64,000 bases of DNA from Aedes albopictus (GCF_035046485.1 NC_085136.1:328130227-328194226); one strand, 5' to 3'; numbered from the stretch's first letter, positions 44,300 to 56,400 are shown. The notes: generated by a model not told the origin, from the letters alone. Program-made: numbers and translations.

Positions 44300-44600
44300 G
44301 ATTTGGGATCCGGATCCTGGGATCTCCGGATCCTGGGATCTCCGGATCCTGGGATCTCCGGATCCTGGGATCTCCGGATCCTGGGATCTCCGGATCCTGG
44401 GATCTCCAGATTCCGGGACCTACGGATCCTGGGAATCTGGGATTTAGCAACCCTGGGATCAAGGGATCCTAGGATCATGGGATCCTGGGTCTCCGGATCC
44501 TTGGATCTACAGATTCTGAGATCTAGGAATCCTGGAATCAACAGATTCTGAGATCTAGGAATCCTGGAATCTACAGATGCTAGGATACAGGAACCCAAGT
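44300..44600. repeat. 16-bp GATCC array, left block
   Basis: CCTGGGATCTCCGGAT (16 bp) is perfect for several copies from about 44312, then degenerates. Words GGATCCTGGGATC recur. It is the same family as 46117-46790. Confidence 0.85.
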
Positions 44601-46116
44601 CACAAAATTTATTTTATAATGCTTTTGAAGTATTCTTCAACACCTGTTCTTTAAAACCATGTATAAACCAAATTGCTCTGCAAAACGGCATCAACTCAAC
44701 CATAAACCCGCCATAAGACCAAAGAGGCCCATCCTAAGATGCTCTTGAAGAGTTGTTTTTAAATTTCTCTTAAAACTTGTTGTACTTTCCAAGTTGTCCT
44801 CAAGGCGAATTGCTCTCTACTTGTAGAATTCTTCAAGTGCATGATAAAACGATAATAAAATTGTCAGTCTTGTTGCTGATGCAGCTTTTATGTCGACAGA
44901 AAAATTTGGTGAGTTAAATTGAAAAAAAAATCACGATGAAAATGACACATTATTGTAATCGGGATTAATTTATTACACAAATTGGAAATATTTCCGTGGT
45001 GTAACAAGGATGCCAAATGCCAAGCAAAATTCATCGTATATATGTTTCAAGATACTTCCAAATATTGCAACGCGCTTCCATTATAACGCACTTATAAAAT
45101 ATTTAAAAATATTAGTCCTGGTCATGCGAACATTGCTCATGAGTTTTCTCAACATGGCTTCCATTGAAATCTAGGCCGGTGGTCGGTCCACTACCGATGG
45201 TTTTAATCAACATCACCATAAGATCGTCTTAAACTTCTTTCAACTCATACCAGAGCTAAAAGCATAACTCAAGAATACTAGGATTTATAACGTTCTCAAT
45301 GCAGCCTGTTTGGCCTCCATCAAGAACGTCTTTAATTTATTTCATCTTAAGCAAGGATAAGAAGTTTTACTCAAGAGTACTCAGGTTTATTACGTTCTTG
45401 ATATAGGTTTATGCAAACTCCGCCGAGAACGTCATAAATCATGTACGCCAAATTGTAAACAAACAATTAATTATCGCACCGCGGTGGATTTCGTGAATCT
45501 CGTCCGATGAATTTAATCATCAGCCCGGTACCGTTGCCAACCAGGCAGACCTTTTTCGATAACCGGCCTTGATGCGGTGCAGTGCCGCATTCGCCCGGTC
45601 AGCATTTCCAACAGGTAAGTAGTTGTTGATTTTGAAGATCGATGGTTGGTACCCCGATGGCACGGGAATCGACGTCCTGGATGACCAAATCCACCTCATT
45701 TCGGATGCTGCAACCGGAGGAACTTCGCACTGCACCGCGTCGCGGTTGGGTTTCCGGGTAGGTGTTCTTGATTGGCAGCAAAAATGGAACGATGAAAATC
45801 AAAATCTGATGCTTGAGTTTTTTCTTGCATTTTTCATGTACCAAACTGTTCTCATGCGAGAACAGTTGCTCTTGATCAAGAACGGGTGATTGAAGATAAC
45901 TACAAGAACCTTATAAAACTGAAAATAAGTTCAACAGTTCTTGTTGTGTTTATGGTTTTATGAACTGAACCTCAAGTATTCTTGGAGGTGTTTTTAAAAC
46001 CACATATTGACGAAGAATAGTTGTGCTTAGATGAAACTCCGATAAGATCAACTAGAATATTCAATGTTCCGATAAAACTATCATAAAAATAAATAAAACC
46101 AAATAGAATCGAAATT
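44601..46116. other. 1.5 kb segment splitting the GATCC array
   Basis: Unrelated to the GATCC unit. It includes diverged repeats around ACTCAAGAATACT and AACGTTCTC (about 45269 and 45372). A unique block at 45500-45900 has overlapping open frames of under 90 codons. It is probably an insertion or a different repeat; no TIR or TSD is clear. Confidence 0.4.
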
Positions 46117-46790
46117 GTTACTTGGGATCCTGGGATCTACAGGTCCTGGGATCTAGGGAGACGATGATCCTGAGATCAAGGGATCCTGAGATTTACGAAT
46201 CCTAGATCTACAGATCCTGGAATCTGCGAATCCTGGGATCTATGATTTCTGAGATCCAGGGATCTTGGGAACCTGGGATTCTGCGATCCTGGGATCAAGG
46301 GATCCTGAATCAAGAGTTCCTGGGATCAAGGGGTCCCGGGATCTACGGATCCTCGGATCTGCAGATCCTGGGATCTAGGAATCCTGGGATTTACAGATCC
46401 TGGGATCTAGGGATCCTGGGAACCCGGCATCTAGGGATCCTGAGATCTAAGGATCCTTGGATCTACAGTTATTATCAGGGATCCAGGGAACCTGGGAACT
46501 TGGGATCCTGCGATCTACGGATCGTTGGATCTATGGATTTTAAGATGTACGGATCCTGGGACCTAGGGTTCAGGGAACCTGGGATTTAGGGATCCAAGGA
46601 CCTGGGTTCTAAGGATCCTGAGATCTTGAGACCCTGGAATCTCAAGATCTTGAGATCAAGATTCAAAGGATCTTTGGATACAGGGACCATGACATTCAGA
46701 GATCTTGGATTCCAGGGACCTTGGCACCCAGGGATGTTGGGATCCTGCGACTATGGGATCCTGAGATTTCGGTTTCTTGGTAACCTTTTT
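46117..46790. repeat. GATCC array, right block
   Basis: TGGGATCCTGGGATCTAC and AGGGATCCTGAGATC words, degenerate. Same family as 44300-44600. Confidence 0.8.
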
Positions 46791-47798
46791 ATTGTGCAAA
46801 ATTTTGAAGACTCTGCACACCAAGTAAATAAAATTGGCAACCCTGCCACACAACCATTACGGGCATCCAGCGCCGGTCTCCAGTCGGCCTGCCGGCCGGC
46901 CAGTTGCTCACTCGGAAGAACATACGGGCGTACCACGTGGTGTGCGGTTGCGGAGTCCGTGCGGTCTTTTTTTTTCTTTTAATTCTCCAAGCTGGGCACG
47001 GAACTGCTGCAGCAGCAGTACCACTAAACTTTCTGCACTGGCACCACGGGGAAAAAATATAAAGGCACGAACGAAATAACCAGTTCCGAAAACGCACACC
47101 ACCGCCAAAACAGCGAGGTTGACTCTTGGCTCTCGGTGGGGCGGCCCGCGGACAAGAACCATTTTGGGAGACGCAACGCGCGTACATTCTGCGGACTTTC
47201 TCCCGCTTGGTTCAGCATCAGTGTAGTGCAAGAATGTGCCCTCACACTGCATATGGCATCAGCAGCAGCAGCAGCAGGTCCCGCTTCTGGTTAACGCTTC
47301 TGTTGTTTTGTAAATCTATAGCAAAGTGATACATTTTATGCATACTCCAGTGCCGTCAGTGCAGTGGTGTGCGGGCGAGGACTTCTTGATTTCGGCGGGA
47401 AATTTTCTCTTTGTTCCTGGTGTGTTCTGGTTCTGTTGCACTTGGTGGTTGGTGCTTGACTTCTTTGCCCCGGCTTTATGGCCGCAAGTGTTGGCACTGA
47501 AAGGGCACCTAAGGTCCTCGTGGCTAGGTGGAAACGAATCGTCGTCGTCGTAGTCCGGCGACAACGGCTGCTGTTGACGTGAATTAGGATACGGGCGGTG
47601 CGATTCGAGACTACTTCTTTATAATTTATAACCTAATTTATGAATTGCATTTGGGAAACTTGGTCTTGGCTAGGTTAGATTCGAGCGAGATGCAGTTTAG
47701 GATGAACGTTGTGGATTTAAAGATTTAAAGAGAAATTGAAAAATGCTCAAGCCATTTTGAAAATAATGAATATATATTCAACAATTCTCGATTTGTGA
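46791..47798. other. Unique GC-rich island, no supported gene
   Basis: At 46840-47580 the composition is GC-rich, with CAGCAGCAGCAGCAG near 47261, a TATAAA at about 47058, and overlapping open frames on both strands (up to 132 codons). This looks like promoter or 5'-UTR DNA, but no domain or splice pattern supports a call. Confidence 0.35.
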
Positions 47799-47930
47799 CT
47801 ACTGCTCTCCTTCCTTGGTAATAATCTCTAGATTACGTTTCCCCAGGTCCGCCCATCGTGCTCTCCGCGCTCCACGCTTTCTTGTACCAACCGGATCATT
47901 AGCGAATACCAGCTTTGCAAGGCTTTTGTC
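47799..47930 (-). pseudogene. Possible C-terminal fragment of a non-LTR retrotransposon ORF
   Basis: On the minus strand 43 codons read openly to a TAG at 47799, including NDPVGTRKRGARRARWAD. A GxRxRGxxRxRWxD pattern resembles the C-terminal tail after the reverse transcriptase in some RTE-type LINEs. Only this tail is seen; no reverse transcriptase lies upstream. The assignment rests on motif resemblance alone. Confidence 0.3.
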
Positions 47931-48054
47931 AGCATTCTTGCAACAAGCGTCACGTGGTGGTGAAATTTGGAACTATGCGATCGACTACCTGTAAGTACTC
48001 ATAGTCCTGAACAACGTTGCCGAAGAGCGTTTTTTCCTAACTTGCTAGAAATCC

Positions 48055-49060
48055 ATGCAATATCTCACCAGAGCCGTACTGGAAGAATTTTTTAGGGCTT
48101 CAGAGGCTCTCAGGTAAGCTTCCCGGGGATTCAGAGGCGTCTTCAAACGTTTCTTGGTGTTTTAGAAGGTATCAGAGGGCTTTTAGAGGGTTTAACAGGC
48201 TCTCAAGTAAGCTTCACGAGGTTTTAAAGAGGGTTTCAAGGCAATGCAGAAGGCTACAGAGACGCACTCAGATGAGCATCAAGGAGCTTTCAGAGGCGTT
48301 ACGATGCGTTTCAGGGCATTTATGGGCTCTTTAGATGGTTTCACAGGGACTCAAGATGGCTTCATGGATTTCAGATGAGTTTTAGGGAATTACAAGGCGT
48401 TTCAGGAGATTTCAGAAGGGTTGAAGGACGCTTCAAAGACTTTCAATTGAGCTTCACGGAGATTTCAATGTCGTTTCAATGCGTTTCAAGACATTTTAGG
48501 CGGTTTCAAAATTGAAGCCTTTCTGACTATTCGAACAAATAACGCTTGTAGATCCGATATACCTACTTAAGAAAGTTTTCATATGGCCATTAAACTACTC
48601 GACAGCACATACTGATATGAGGCTGTGTAAGTGTAAATTCCATTCAAGCTAACAAGTTATGCCTGTAGATGCCCGTAGAGTTAAGGTCATTATGCATAAA
48701 ACTCATGCTTACACACCGTCATGTAATTATTGAGATCTTCTTGGATTCCCTCGATTATAGATCATCAGATCTTTAAACTTAACAAGTTGTTTCTAAGAGC
48801 ATACTTAAACCGGTAGCTACGATCTATGGGAAGTAGAAGCCCTTCAAAAACCCTCTGAAAAGCTTCCGAAACGCTTTGGAGCGTCTCTGATACCACCAGA
48901 AAATTTCCAGTAGCACGCCTGAAAAGCCTATGAAGCCCTTCCAAACCATTGTTATGCTTCTAGAAACCTTTGAAAGACAATACAACGCAAAGAAATGCTT
49001 TGGAACGCAATAAAACTCCGCTGAAACCCCCTGAAGTTCACCAAAAAAGCCTGTAAGGTC
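48055..49060. repeat. Strand-switching array 6 with unique centre
   Basis: G-rich arm about 48090-48515 (TTTCAGAGGCGTTTCA words), about 320 bp of unique centre (48515-48835), then C-rich arm 48838-49060 (CCCTCTGAAA, CCGAAACGC). Confidence 0.65.
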
Positions 49061-49144
49061 GTTTTCAGCGGTGGTCCTCTTCTTGGTTCAAATTTATAAC
49101 AGTGCTAAAAATTTAGAACGCAAAAAGTAGACCAAATTCCGCTC

Positions 49145-49455
49145 AGTTTCACCGGCAATTCATCAAGAAGTTCTTTCAGGAAGTCCTAAAGAGGTTCCTC
49201 CGGATATTTCTCTAGGAACTTATCTAGGAATGTCTCTGAGAATTCCCCCGAGAGTTTAACAAAAAGTTGCTTCAGCAATTCCTCTACTATATACTCCGGG
49301 AATTCGTGTAGAAACTACTCGGGAGATACCACGAGTTTCCTCCGAGGAGTTCTTCCGAAAATTCCTCAAGGGGTTCCTCTGGGAGTTCTTCAACGAGTTT
49401 TTACCGGGAATTCCTCCAGAAGTTCCCCTGGAAATGCCTCAAGATTTTCCCCGGC
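49145..49455. repeat. Degenerate GTTCCTCTAGGA-type array, left fragment
   Basis: GTTCCTCCGG, TTCTCTAGGAA and GAGTTCTTC words; older relative of the 12-bp array at 50115. Confidence 0.6.
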
Positions 49456-49499
49456 TTTGCGACTATGTGATGAATTTGTTTAAGAATCTTCAAGAATAT

Positions 49500-50110
49500 A
49501 TGTTATCAGATCTACAAGCGGAATCAGTCTGGAACATCCTGAATCCCTTCTGAAACCATCAAAAACGTTTATGAAACGCTTTTAAATGCCTCCGAAATTT
49601 CACCTGACGCTCACTTGACAGTAGTGATCCAGAATATATTTTCAAACACTGTGGGCCTTCTTAAACCCTTTCAAAACATCCTGTAACTCCTTAAAGATAC
49701 TCCGGAATCCTCCAATACCTTGAATAATTTGAAACCCGCTAAAGATCCGCTGAAAGTTTCGGAAATTCCATTATAAACACCCTGAAACCTCCGTTTCCGG
49801 ACCCCATGTAACGCATCTGAGACCCTCCGAAACCCCCAAAAAAAGTTCAATAGCTCCGGAACCTCCCAAAAACTTTCTGCAACTCCCTGAAACAAGCCCT
49901 GAAATGTCTCCGACTCGAAGTAATGCACCTGAGACCATCTAAGACCTCCAGAAATGCCCCTGAATTCTTCTGAAACCTCCTAGGACTCCATAGTATGCAC
50001 CTGAGACCCTCTTAAAGCCTAGATAATGCTTACGAAACGCCTCCGGAATCTCTTCAAAGTCTTTTGAAATACCTCCGAGATCCTCATGAAACCCCCCCGG
50101 ACCCCATGAA
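49500..50110. repeat. C-rich arm of a strand-switching array (array 7)
   Basis: CCTGAAACC words, with the complement of the higher-order motif (CACCTGAGACC and ACGCATCTGAGACC) near 49809, 49926 and 49998. No G-rich partner arm is adjacent. Confidence 0.6.
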
Positions 50111-50114
50111 GGGA

Positions 50115-50410
50115 CCCCATGAACGGAGTTCATCTAGGAATTTCCCCGGTAGTTCCACAAGGAGTTTCTCTGGGAATTCTTCGAGAAGTTCCGCTGGAAA
50201 TTTCTCTAGATGTTCCTCTGGGGATTCCTCTATGAGCTCCCACTGGAGTTTCTCTAGGAGTTCTATCGGGAGTTCCTCTAAGAGTTCATCTGGGCATTCC
50301 TCTAGAAGTTGCGCTGGAAACTTCACCAGGTGTTCTTCTGGGAATTCCTCTATGAGTTTCCGCGGGAGTTCCTCTAGGAGTTCTTCTAGGAGTTCCTCTA
50401 AGAGCTACCA
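50115..50410. repeat. 12-bp minisatellite (GTTCCTCTAGGA)n, left block
   Basis: Units GTTCCTCTAGGA with substitutions. It is interrupted by the TIR element at 50415 and resumes at about 51690. Confidence 0.75.
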
Positions 50411-50414
50411 TCGT

Positions 50415-51671
50415 TGGGGGTGAGAATGGGTCAAAAAAGGATACTCGAAGATTGTTTGTTTAATAACAAATGCAGTTGAAGTCAGAATATTTTTTTATTT
50501 TTTTTATTTTATTTGGTATACTCTTCTATATGGTAATGATAGTTTAGCAAGAAAGTATCACATTATATGAATTGTCTACTAAACTACAAATGATTGAAAA
50601 TTGACCCAATCTCACCCCTTAGAGGGGGTGAGAATGAGTCAAACTATTCGAAGTCGCCTATCTAAGAATACAAGTTAATTTTATTGATCATATCTAGTAA
50701 ACCTTCTTAAAACACAATGTTACCATGACGAATAAAAACTTAGGAAATTTGAAAAGATGATTCATTCACCTAAAAGGGCTGATACAATCGAAAATGGGGG
50801 GAATTTGATAAAAAAAAAAGTTTATATGTTCTATCCCCTTTTTTAGCCACCATAATCATCCTCATTTGAAGTTTCAACTTCCATGAGAGGAGGAGGGGAT
50901 TACAATGAGGCAAAGGCGCATTGAAACATTTATTGAAAAAAAAATACATGATATTTTTCGACGTTCGTTCGTCTTCCGAAATTTTGTCATGTTACCGGTT
51001 TTATGGCCCCGGTATTTCCTGGAGGCCACTACCGTCTGGTAGTTTCACGATATTTCCTTCAAATAAAAAAAAAATGAGTGGAGAAGAAAAACGCTATCAA
51101 GTCTATTTTGTGAGCTCACGATATTGCAGTACACTAAAGATCAGCTGATGAACAGAGAAGCTGTCCAAACGCATGGGTTTATTGTTATAGATGATTTTAG
51201 GCACTAAACGTATGAACACACTCTAACGTCATATGGGGACTGGATAACAAGTTGAACTTTGAGTTAAGGTTATGTGAACTCGATACCTTGCTTGACCCAA
51301 ACTAACCCCCATTCTTAATATCTAGATATAAGGTCGAAAATATTGAATTTTTGAATAAAAAGTGCATTGACAGCCCGCTTTTTTCGTTGCATCAACTAGG
51401 TAATACCTACAGCTAACCACTTTCAAGAAAATTTATGGTTGGTTACATGTGTGAAATATTACGAAGGAGAAATTTTTTCAGAGTGATTTACTAGTAGTTT
51501 CATCATATAAGTTTAGCCACAAATTTAACAAAAAACGGTTATTGCTAAACATCATGACGTGTAAACACATCTTCTCATTGAAATAATATAAAGTTATCAA
51601 TATAAATTAGCGATAGGTGATGAGCTATTTCCAACTTTATGTTTCTCTGTTTTGACCCAATCTCACCCCCC
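50415..51671. mobile_element. 1.26 kb TIR element (GGGGGTGAGAATGGGTCAAA)
   Basis: The left end GGGGGTGAGAATGGGTCAAA and right end TTTTGACCCAATCTCACCCC are inverted, and an internal copy forms a palindrome at about 50601-50643 (TTGACCCAATCTCACCCC..GGGGGTGAGAATGAGTCAAA). The interior is AT-rich without a transposase. It splits one minisatellite. No TSD was clear. Its design is reminiscent of the 991-2490 element (subterminal motif repeats) but with a different motif. Confidence 0.7.
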
Positions 51672-51689
51672 AGACCCATTGTCACCCCC

Positions 51690-52625
51690 TCGACGGTACT
51701 CTATGAGTTCCTTTGAGAATTCCCCTAGAAGTTTCTCCGGAAGTTCCTTAAGAAGTTCCCTTAGAAATTCCCCGGGAATTCTTCTGGAAATTCCCCCGGG
51801 AGTTCCTGTTGGAAATCCCATGGGGGTTACTCTAGCAGTTCTCCAGTGAGTTCCTCTAGCAGTTCCCTCAGGAGTTCCTCTAGGAGTTCCCCTAGGAGTT
51901 CCTCTAGAAGTTCTCCTAGGAGTTCTCCTAGAAGTTCCTCTAGGAGTTCCTCTAGGAGTTCTCCTAGGAGTTCTCCTAGTAGTTCCTCTAGGAGTTCTCC
52001 TAGGAGTTCCTCTAGGAGTTCCTCTGAGAATTCCTCGAGGAGTTCCCCCGGAAGTTCCTCAAGAAGTTCTTCTAGAAATTCCTTCAGGAATTCTTCTAGG
52101 AATTCTTCCGGGAGTTCCTGTAGGAGTTCCCATGGGGGTTGCTCTAGCAGTTCTCCAGTGAGTTCCTCTAGCAGTTCCCTCGGAAGTTCCTCTAGGTGTG
52201 CCCAGGAGTTCCTCTAGAAGTTCCCGGGAGTTCCTCTAAGAATTTCCCCGGAAATTGCTCTAGCAGTTCTCCCGAGAGATCCACTAAAATTTCCCCCGGG
52301 TATTCCTCTAGGAGTTCTCCTAGGAATTGCATTAGGAGTTCCTGCATGAGATCGTCTAGGAATTCCCCTGGACGTTCCACTAGGAGTTCCCCTGGGAATT
52401 CTTCTAGCGGTTCCACCGGGTATTCCTCTAAAAGTTCCTCCCGGTATTCCTCTAGCAGGTCCCGTGTCTATCTTGTTCCAACGGGTATCACTTGGAGTCT
52501 TACTGGAACTTTCTCGATGTGTTCTAGTGGGAGCTCTTCCAAGATTTTCACCGAGAAAACCACTAGAAAATATCTTCAGGAGTTCTTCCAGAAGCTTTTG
52601 TGGAATTCTTCCAATTGTTCCTATG
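51690..52625. repeat. 12-bp minisatellite (GTTCCTCTAGGA)n, right block
   Basis: Most regular at 51846-52030, where AGTTCCTCTAGG encodes SSSR-like tetrads; degenerates to 52625. The 123-residue S/R/P-rich and 144-residue S-rich frames are array translations. Confidence 0.85.
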
Positions 52626-52627
52626 TC

Positions 52628-52757
52628 TAGCCCGTGCACAAGGGAGGGTTTTTGGAGATAACCCCTCCCATTACCGATGTTCCATACATTAGGCGTCCCT
52701 CCGCACATTGCCAAAACTAGGAAACACCCCTCCCTTGTCGCTTTTCTGTTCACGGGA
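52628..52757. mobile_element. MITE-like inverted repeat (CCCGTGCACAAGGGAGG)
   Basis: Left CCCGTGCACAAGGGAGGG and right CCCTCCCTTGTCGC..GTTCACGGG are inverted, with a small offset in the right arm. AT/GC-mixed centre, non-coding. It sits at the array border. Confidence 0.55.
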
Positions 52758-52799
52758 ATGTCCTATGTGATGTGTTCCTATATCATGATTTTATTATTT

Positions 52800-54960
52800 T
52801 GAGATTTCTTCCAGATTTCTTCCACGAATTTTCTTGATGTTCCTTTGTGAGAGTTTCTCCGGCAGTTCTTTTTCTTTCGGAAGTCTCCTCGTAGAGTTTT
52901 TTCGGAAATACCTCAGGAATTTCTACCAATGGTTCTTTCAACGAATTTGGGTAAATTCTTCCAGGAATTCTCCCAAAAACACTTTCGAGAGTTCTTCGGA
53001 CAGTTTACTATTACCTTGCTAACTCTTTCCACCTGGAGTCCATTTGTAAGTTACTTCAAAAAATGTTTCAAAACTGATTTCGAAGGCAATTCTTCCTCTT
53101 CAATTCCTCTCAAAATTTGTTTGTAAGTTTTTCGGGAAATTTAACTGAAACTTCCTCCGGGAAGTTCATCCGAAAATCTCTGAACTTTCTTCTGGAATCG
53201 CTTTTTTGCTGTTACTTAGCGAGTTACAGGATTCGCTCGGAAAACTTTGAAGAGTTTCTCCGGGAATTCATGTGGGAGTTTCGATAGGATAAGCTGGAAT
53301 ATGTTTTTGCAACTATCGAAGATCCTCAGAATTCAACGGCGAGTTTTTCAGTGGCCAATCTCAGGTAATTCATTCAGAAGTTTCTTCAGAAATTCCCCCA
53401 GGCGTACTTTTGGCAGTTCCTTAAAAAAAAATCCCAAAAACTTTTCTTATAAATCTCTATAATTTGCTCCAGAAATTTTTTAAAGAAGACCGCCGGGAAT
53501 TTGATAAGAATTGTCTTGGGAAATTGAGTTAAGAGTTTCTTCAAGACTTTTTACGAAAATTCCGAAAGTAATTCCGGTGGAATCTTTTTCATGAGTTGAC
53601 CTGGTATTTCTTACAGAAGTGCCTCTTAGAATTAATTTCAATTTTGCATAGCTTTTCCTATGAGCTCCCTAGGGAGTTTTGTAGGGAATTTCTTGATTAG
53701 TTCTTATAAGCGTTTTTCTAATAGTTCCTCTGAATATTCATTCAAAAGCGTTGTCCTCAGGAGATCAAGAGCAAGTCCAAGAGATCTTACGAAAATTCCT
53801 CAATTATGATAGAATCGAAGAAATTGAAATTCTTTGAAATCCTCTCTCAAGAATGTCTCCAATAGTTCCTGTGTAGATTACATCAAGGCATTATATTTTA
53901 ACAAATATTTTGAAATATATAATAGTATTAAGTCCAAGCAATTTACAAGATACCCAATAAATCTTTGTGAGTCCGAGAAGCGTTTCAAATTCTGAGTCAC
54001 ACTAACAGAATTACTAGTTGAAAAACTATCTCAAAGAAACTCCAGAAAGAATTCACCAGGAAACTGCCGAAAAATACTTGATAGAACTTTTGCAGGAAGT
54101 CCCGAAGAAGCTTCCGAAAGAGCTTTTATTGGAACTTCTTGAAGAATCTTTGTAGAAACTTTTGGAAGAGTGTCTTGTGGATCTCCTGGTAAGATTCTAG
54201 GTGAAATGCCTGAAGGAATTTGCAGAAGAAAATCTCGGGAGAATCTTGAGTTGATTTCTATTAGCGGCTATCACAGTAATTACATTTTTAGACTGTTTGA
54301 TTTTATTTAATACCGTCTAAAAAAATGTATCTCTGAGATAGCCGCAAGCTAAAATCAGTATCAAACTTCAGTCGCGACTACTATTTAACTTGTGGAAAAT
54401 TTCCCAAAGGAACTATATGGAGGTATTATTCTACTGGAGAAAATATTTAACATACTCTTGGATATCAGTTGTAAATCCTTGATAAATTTAGGGAGAAATG
54501 CCTGAAAAGACTCTTCAGGGTCCCTCTAAATGTTCTCACTGAGAAATTCCTAAATAAAATTGTAGGTCAATTTTCGCAGAAGCTTCTTGAAGAATTAATT
54601 AAGAGACCACCGCAGGAATCTCCGAAGTACCTCCTAGAACATTTTCGTTTGTTCAGAACCGCGCGAAGATTTTTTGTAGAGTTTTCTATGAAGCTCCTTG
54701 AGGAATTTTCAGCGGATCTTCTGAAATAATGAGCTACAAGCTTAGCACGTGTTGGAGGCACTCATATCAGAGTTTCAGAACAATTCCTTTTGAAATTCTG
54801 AAAAAAAAAATCTTGGGAAAATAACCTTATGAACTATTGGAAGGACCTTTGCTAAACATGCTGTGTTCACGCCTTTCATATGTACACGACGATGGCAAAC
54901 GAAAGTATCTAAATAAGCGTCTTCACGTATCATCTTCTTGTTCATCACCCCATGGTGCAT
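52800..54960. repeat. Old degenerate TTCTTCCAGGAATTC-type arrays
   Basis: Loose GAATTCTTCC, TTCCTCCGGG (to about 53740) and, in the other polarity, AAGAACTTTTGGAAG words (about 54020-54760). Small S, F and R-rich frames are array translations. A 90-bp MITE lies at 54262-54351. Confidence 0.5.
54262..54351. mobile_element. 90-bp hairpin MITE (TAGCGGCTATC)
   Basis: TAGCGGCTATC at 54262 and GATAGCCGCAAGCTA at the right end, with inner TTTTTAGAC and GTCTAAAAA. Inserted in the degenerate array. Confidence 0.6.
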
Positions 54961-54969
54961 GTTAAGGCG

Positions 54970-55790
54970 TGATGGAGCTTAGGCGATTTCAGGGCTATTC
55001 GATGAGGTTTCAGAAGGTTTTAGAGAATGGTGTGGTATCAGGAGCGTTCCAGAAATATTCCAGGGGGTTTCAGGAACGTTCCAAGGAGTTTTATGGGGGT
55101 TCATCAGGATTTTATTAACCTTCCATGAGTTTTAAAAGGTTTAGGGGCGTTTCAGGGTATTCTAGGAGGTTCCACAGAGTACCTCTGGTTCCCGAGGTCC
55201 TACAAATGGTTCACTTGTCTCCAAGTAGTTTCAGAATCATCACAGGGGGTTCCAGGGGCGTTCCATGGAGTTTTGAAGCGTTTCATGAGATTTCAAGTTA
55301 AAAATCGTGGGCTTGGTTGGCGAGGTGCTGCAGAGGTGTCCCATAGGGTTCCAGGGAGTTTTCAGAGGCGTTTCAGGTGGTTCCTGAAAGTTGCAGTGGC
55401 TGAAGGGGTGCTCCAGGGGGCTTCTGGGATTTTCCAGCGAGTTTGAAAAAAATCAAAGATTTTCAAGGGGTTTCAGAGGCGTTAGAAGGAGTTTGAGTGG
55501 TATTCCAGGAGTCTTCAAGGGGTCCCAGGGGCGTTCCTGTGGTGTTGTAGGTCATTGCAATGACGTTCCATGGGGTTTCAGAAGTGTTCCAGGGGTTCTC
55601 AAGGAGTTTCAGAGATGTTCAGGAGGATTTTAGGAGTGATTCGGTTGTTCCAACGGGTTGCATGGGGTTTATAAGCGTTTGCAAGGGTTTTCAGAGGTGT
55701 TCCATGGGGTCTTAAGGACGTTTCAGGATGTTTCATGGGCGTTCCATTGAGATTTAGGGACGTTTGAGGATTTTCTAGTGGGTTTTAGTG
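54970..55790. repeat. Strand-switching array 8, G-rich arm
   Basis: GTTTCAGGGG, GTTCCAGGGG and CGTTCCATGGGG words. A SINE and a hairpin element sit at the apex; a short C-rich partner (CCTTGAAACGCC, CCTCGGAAACCC) follows at about 56310-56400. Confidence 0.65.
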
Positions 55791-56006
55791 GAGCCTTGTG
55801 GCCGTGCGGTAAGCGTCGCCAAGCGTATAAACGTACCATGCCATGGGGTGAGGGTTCGATTGCCGCTCCGAGTGATGAAACTTTTCGCAAGAAATGTTTC
55901 TTTTTCGTATCCTCTGGTGCTCGTAATGTATGTCGTGTCCGTTGTCTAGTGTGAAGTTTCGTTCAGTCTGTACTGCCTCTGACTGAAGACGGTGTCCGTG
56001 TCTTTT
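55791..56006 (+). mobile_element. tRNA-derived SINE (copy A, intact)
   Basis: A box GTGGCCGTGCGGTAAGCG (about 55798), B box GGTTCGATTGC (55853-55863), body and tail CGTTGTCTAGTG..GACTGAAGACGGTGTCCGTG. GGGTTTTA occurs just left and right of the copy (about 55780 and 56012) as a possible TSD. It is the reference for the split copy B. Confidence 0.8.
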
Positions 56007-56032
56007 CATGGGGTTTTACCATCGTTCCAGTT

Positions 56033-56272
56033 GGCTCTACCCCATTTGACATAACGCCATTTGGCATAATGCCGTTTTGCATAATGCCATTCGGCATAAA
56101 GGCCATTTGGCATAATGCCATTCGACATAAAGGCCATTTGGCATAACGGTCGTTTGGCATAATGGTCATTTGGCATGGCTGTTCTTTGTATTATGCCAAA
56201 AGGCATTATGCCAAACGGTATTATGCCAAACGGTATTATGCCAAATGGCAGTATGCCAAATGGTGTAGAGCC
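56033..56272. mobile_element. 240-bp hairpin element of GGCATAAT repeats
   Basis: Ends GGCTCTACCCCATTTG and CAAATGGTGTAGAGCC, flanked by GTT on both sides. The left arm holds about seven ATTTGGCATAATGCC-like units; the right arm holds their complement (TTATGCCAAACGG). A hairpin built from a tandem repeat in both orientations. Confidence 0.75.
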
Positions 56273-56400
56273 GTTCCAAATGATACATCTATAGTATCAG
56301 TTGACACCTTGAAACGCCTTTACTGGTTTTCTGAAAACCTGTGAAACTTTCTTGAATGCTCTCTTAATTCCCAATGAATCCCTCGGAAACCCTTTTGGAC

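Noticed and set aside
51846..52217. 123-codon SR-rich frame resembling an RS domain
   Set aside because: Arises from the 12-bp GTTCCTCTAGGA unit; no RNA-recognition motif or flanking gene structure.
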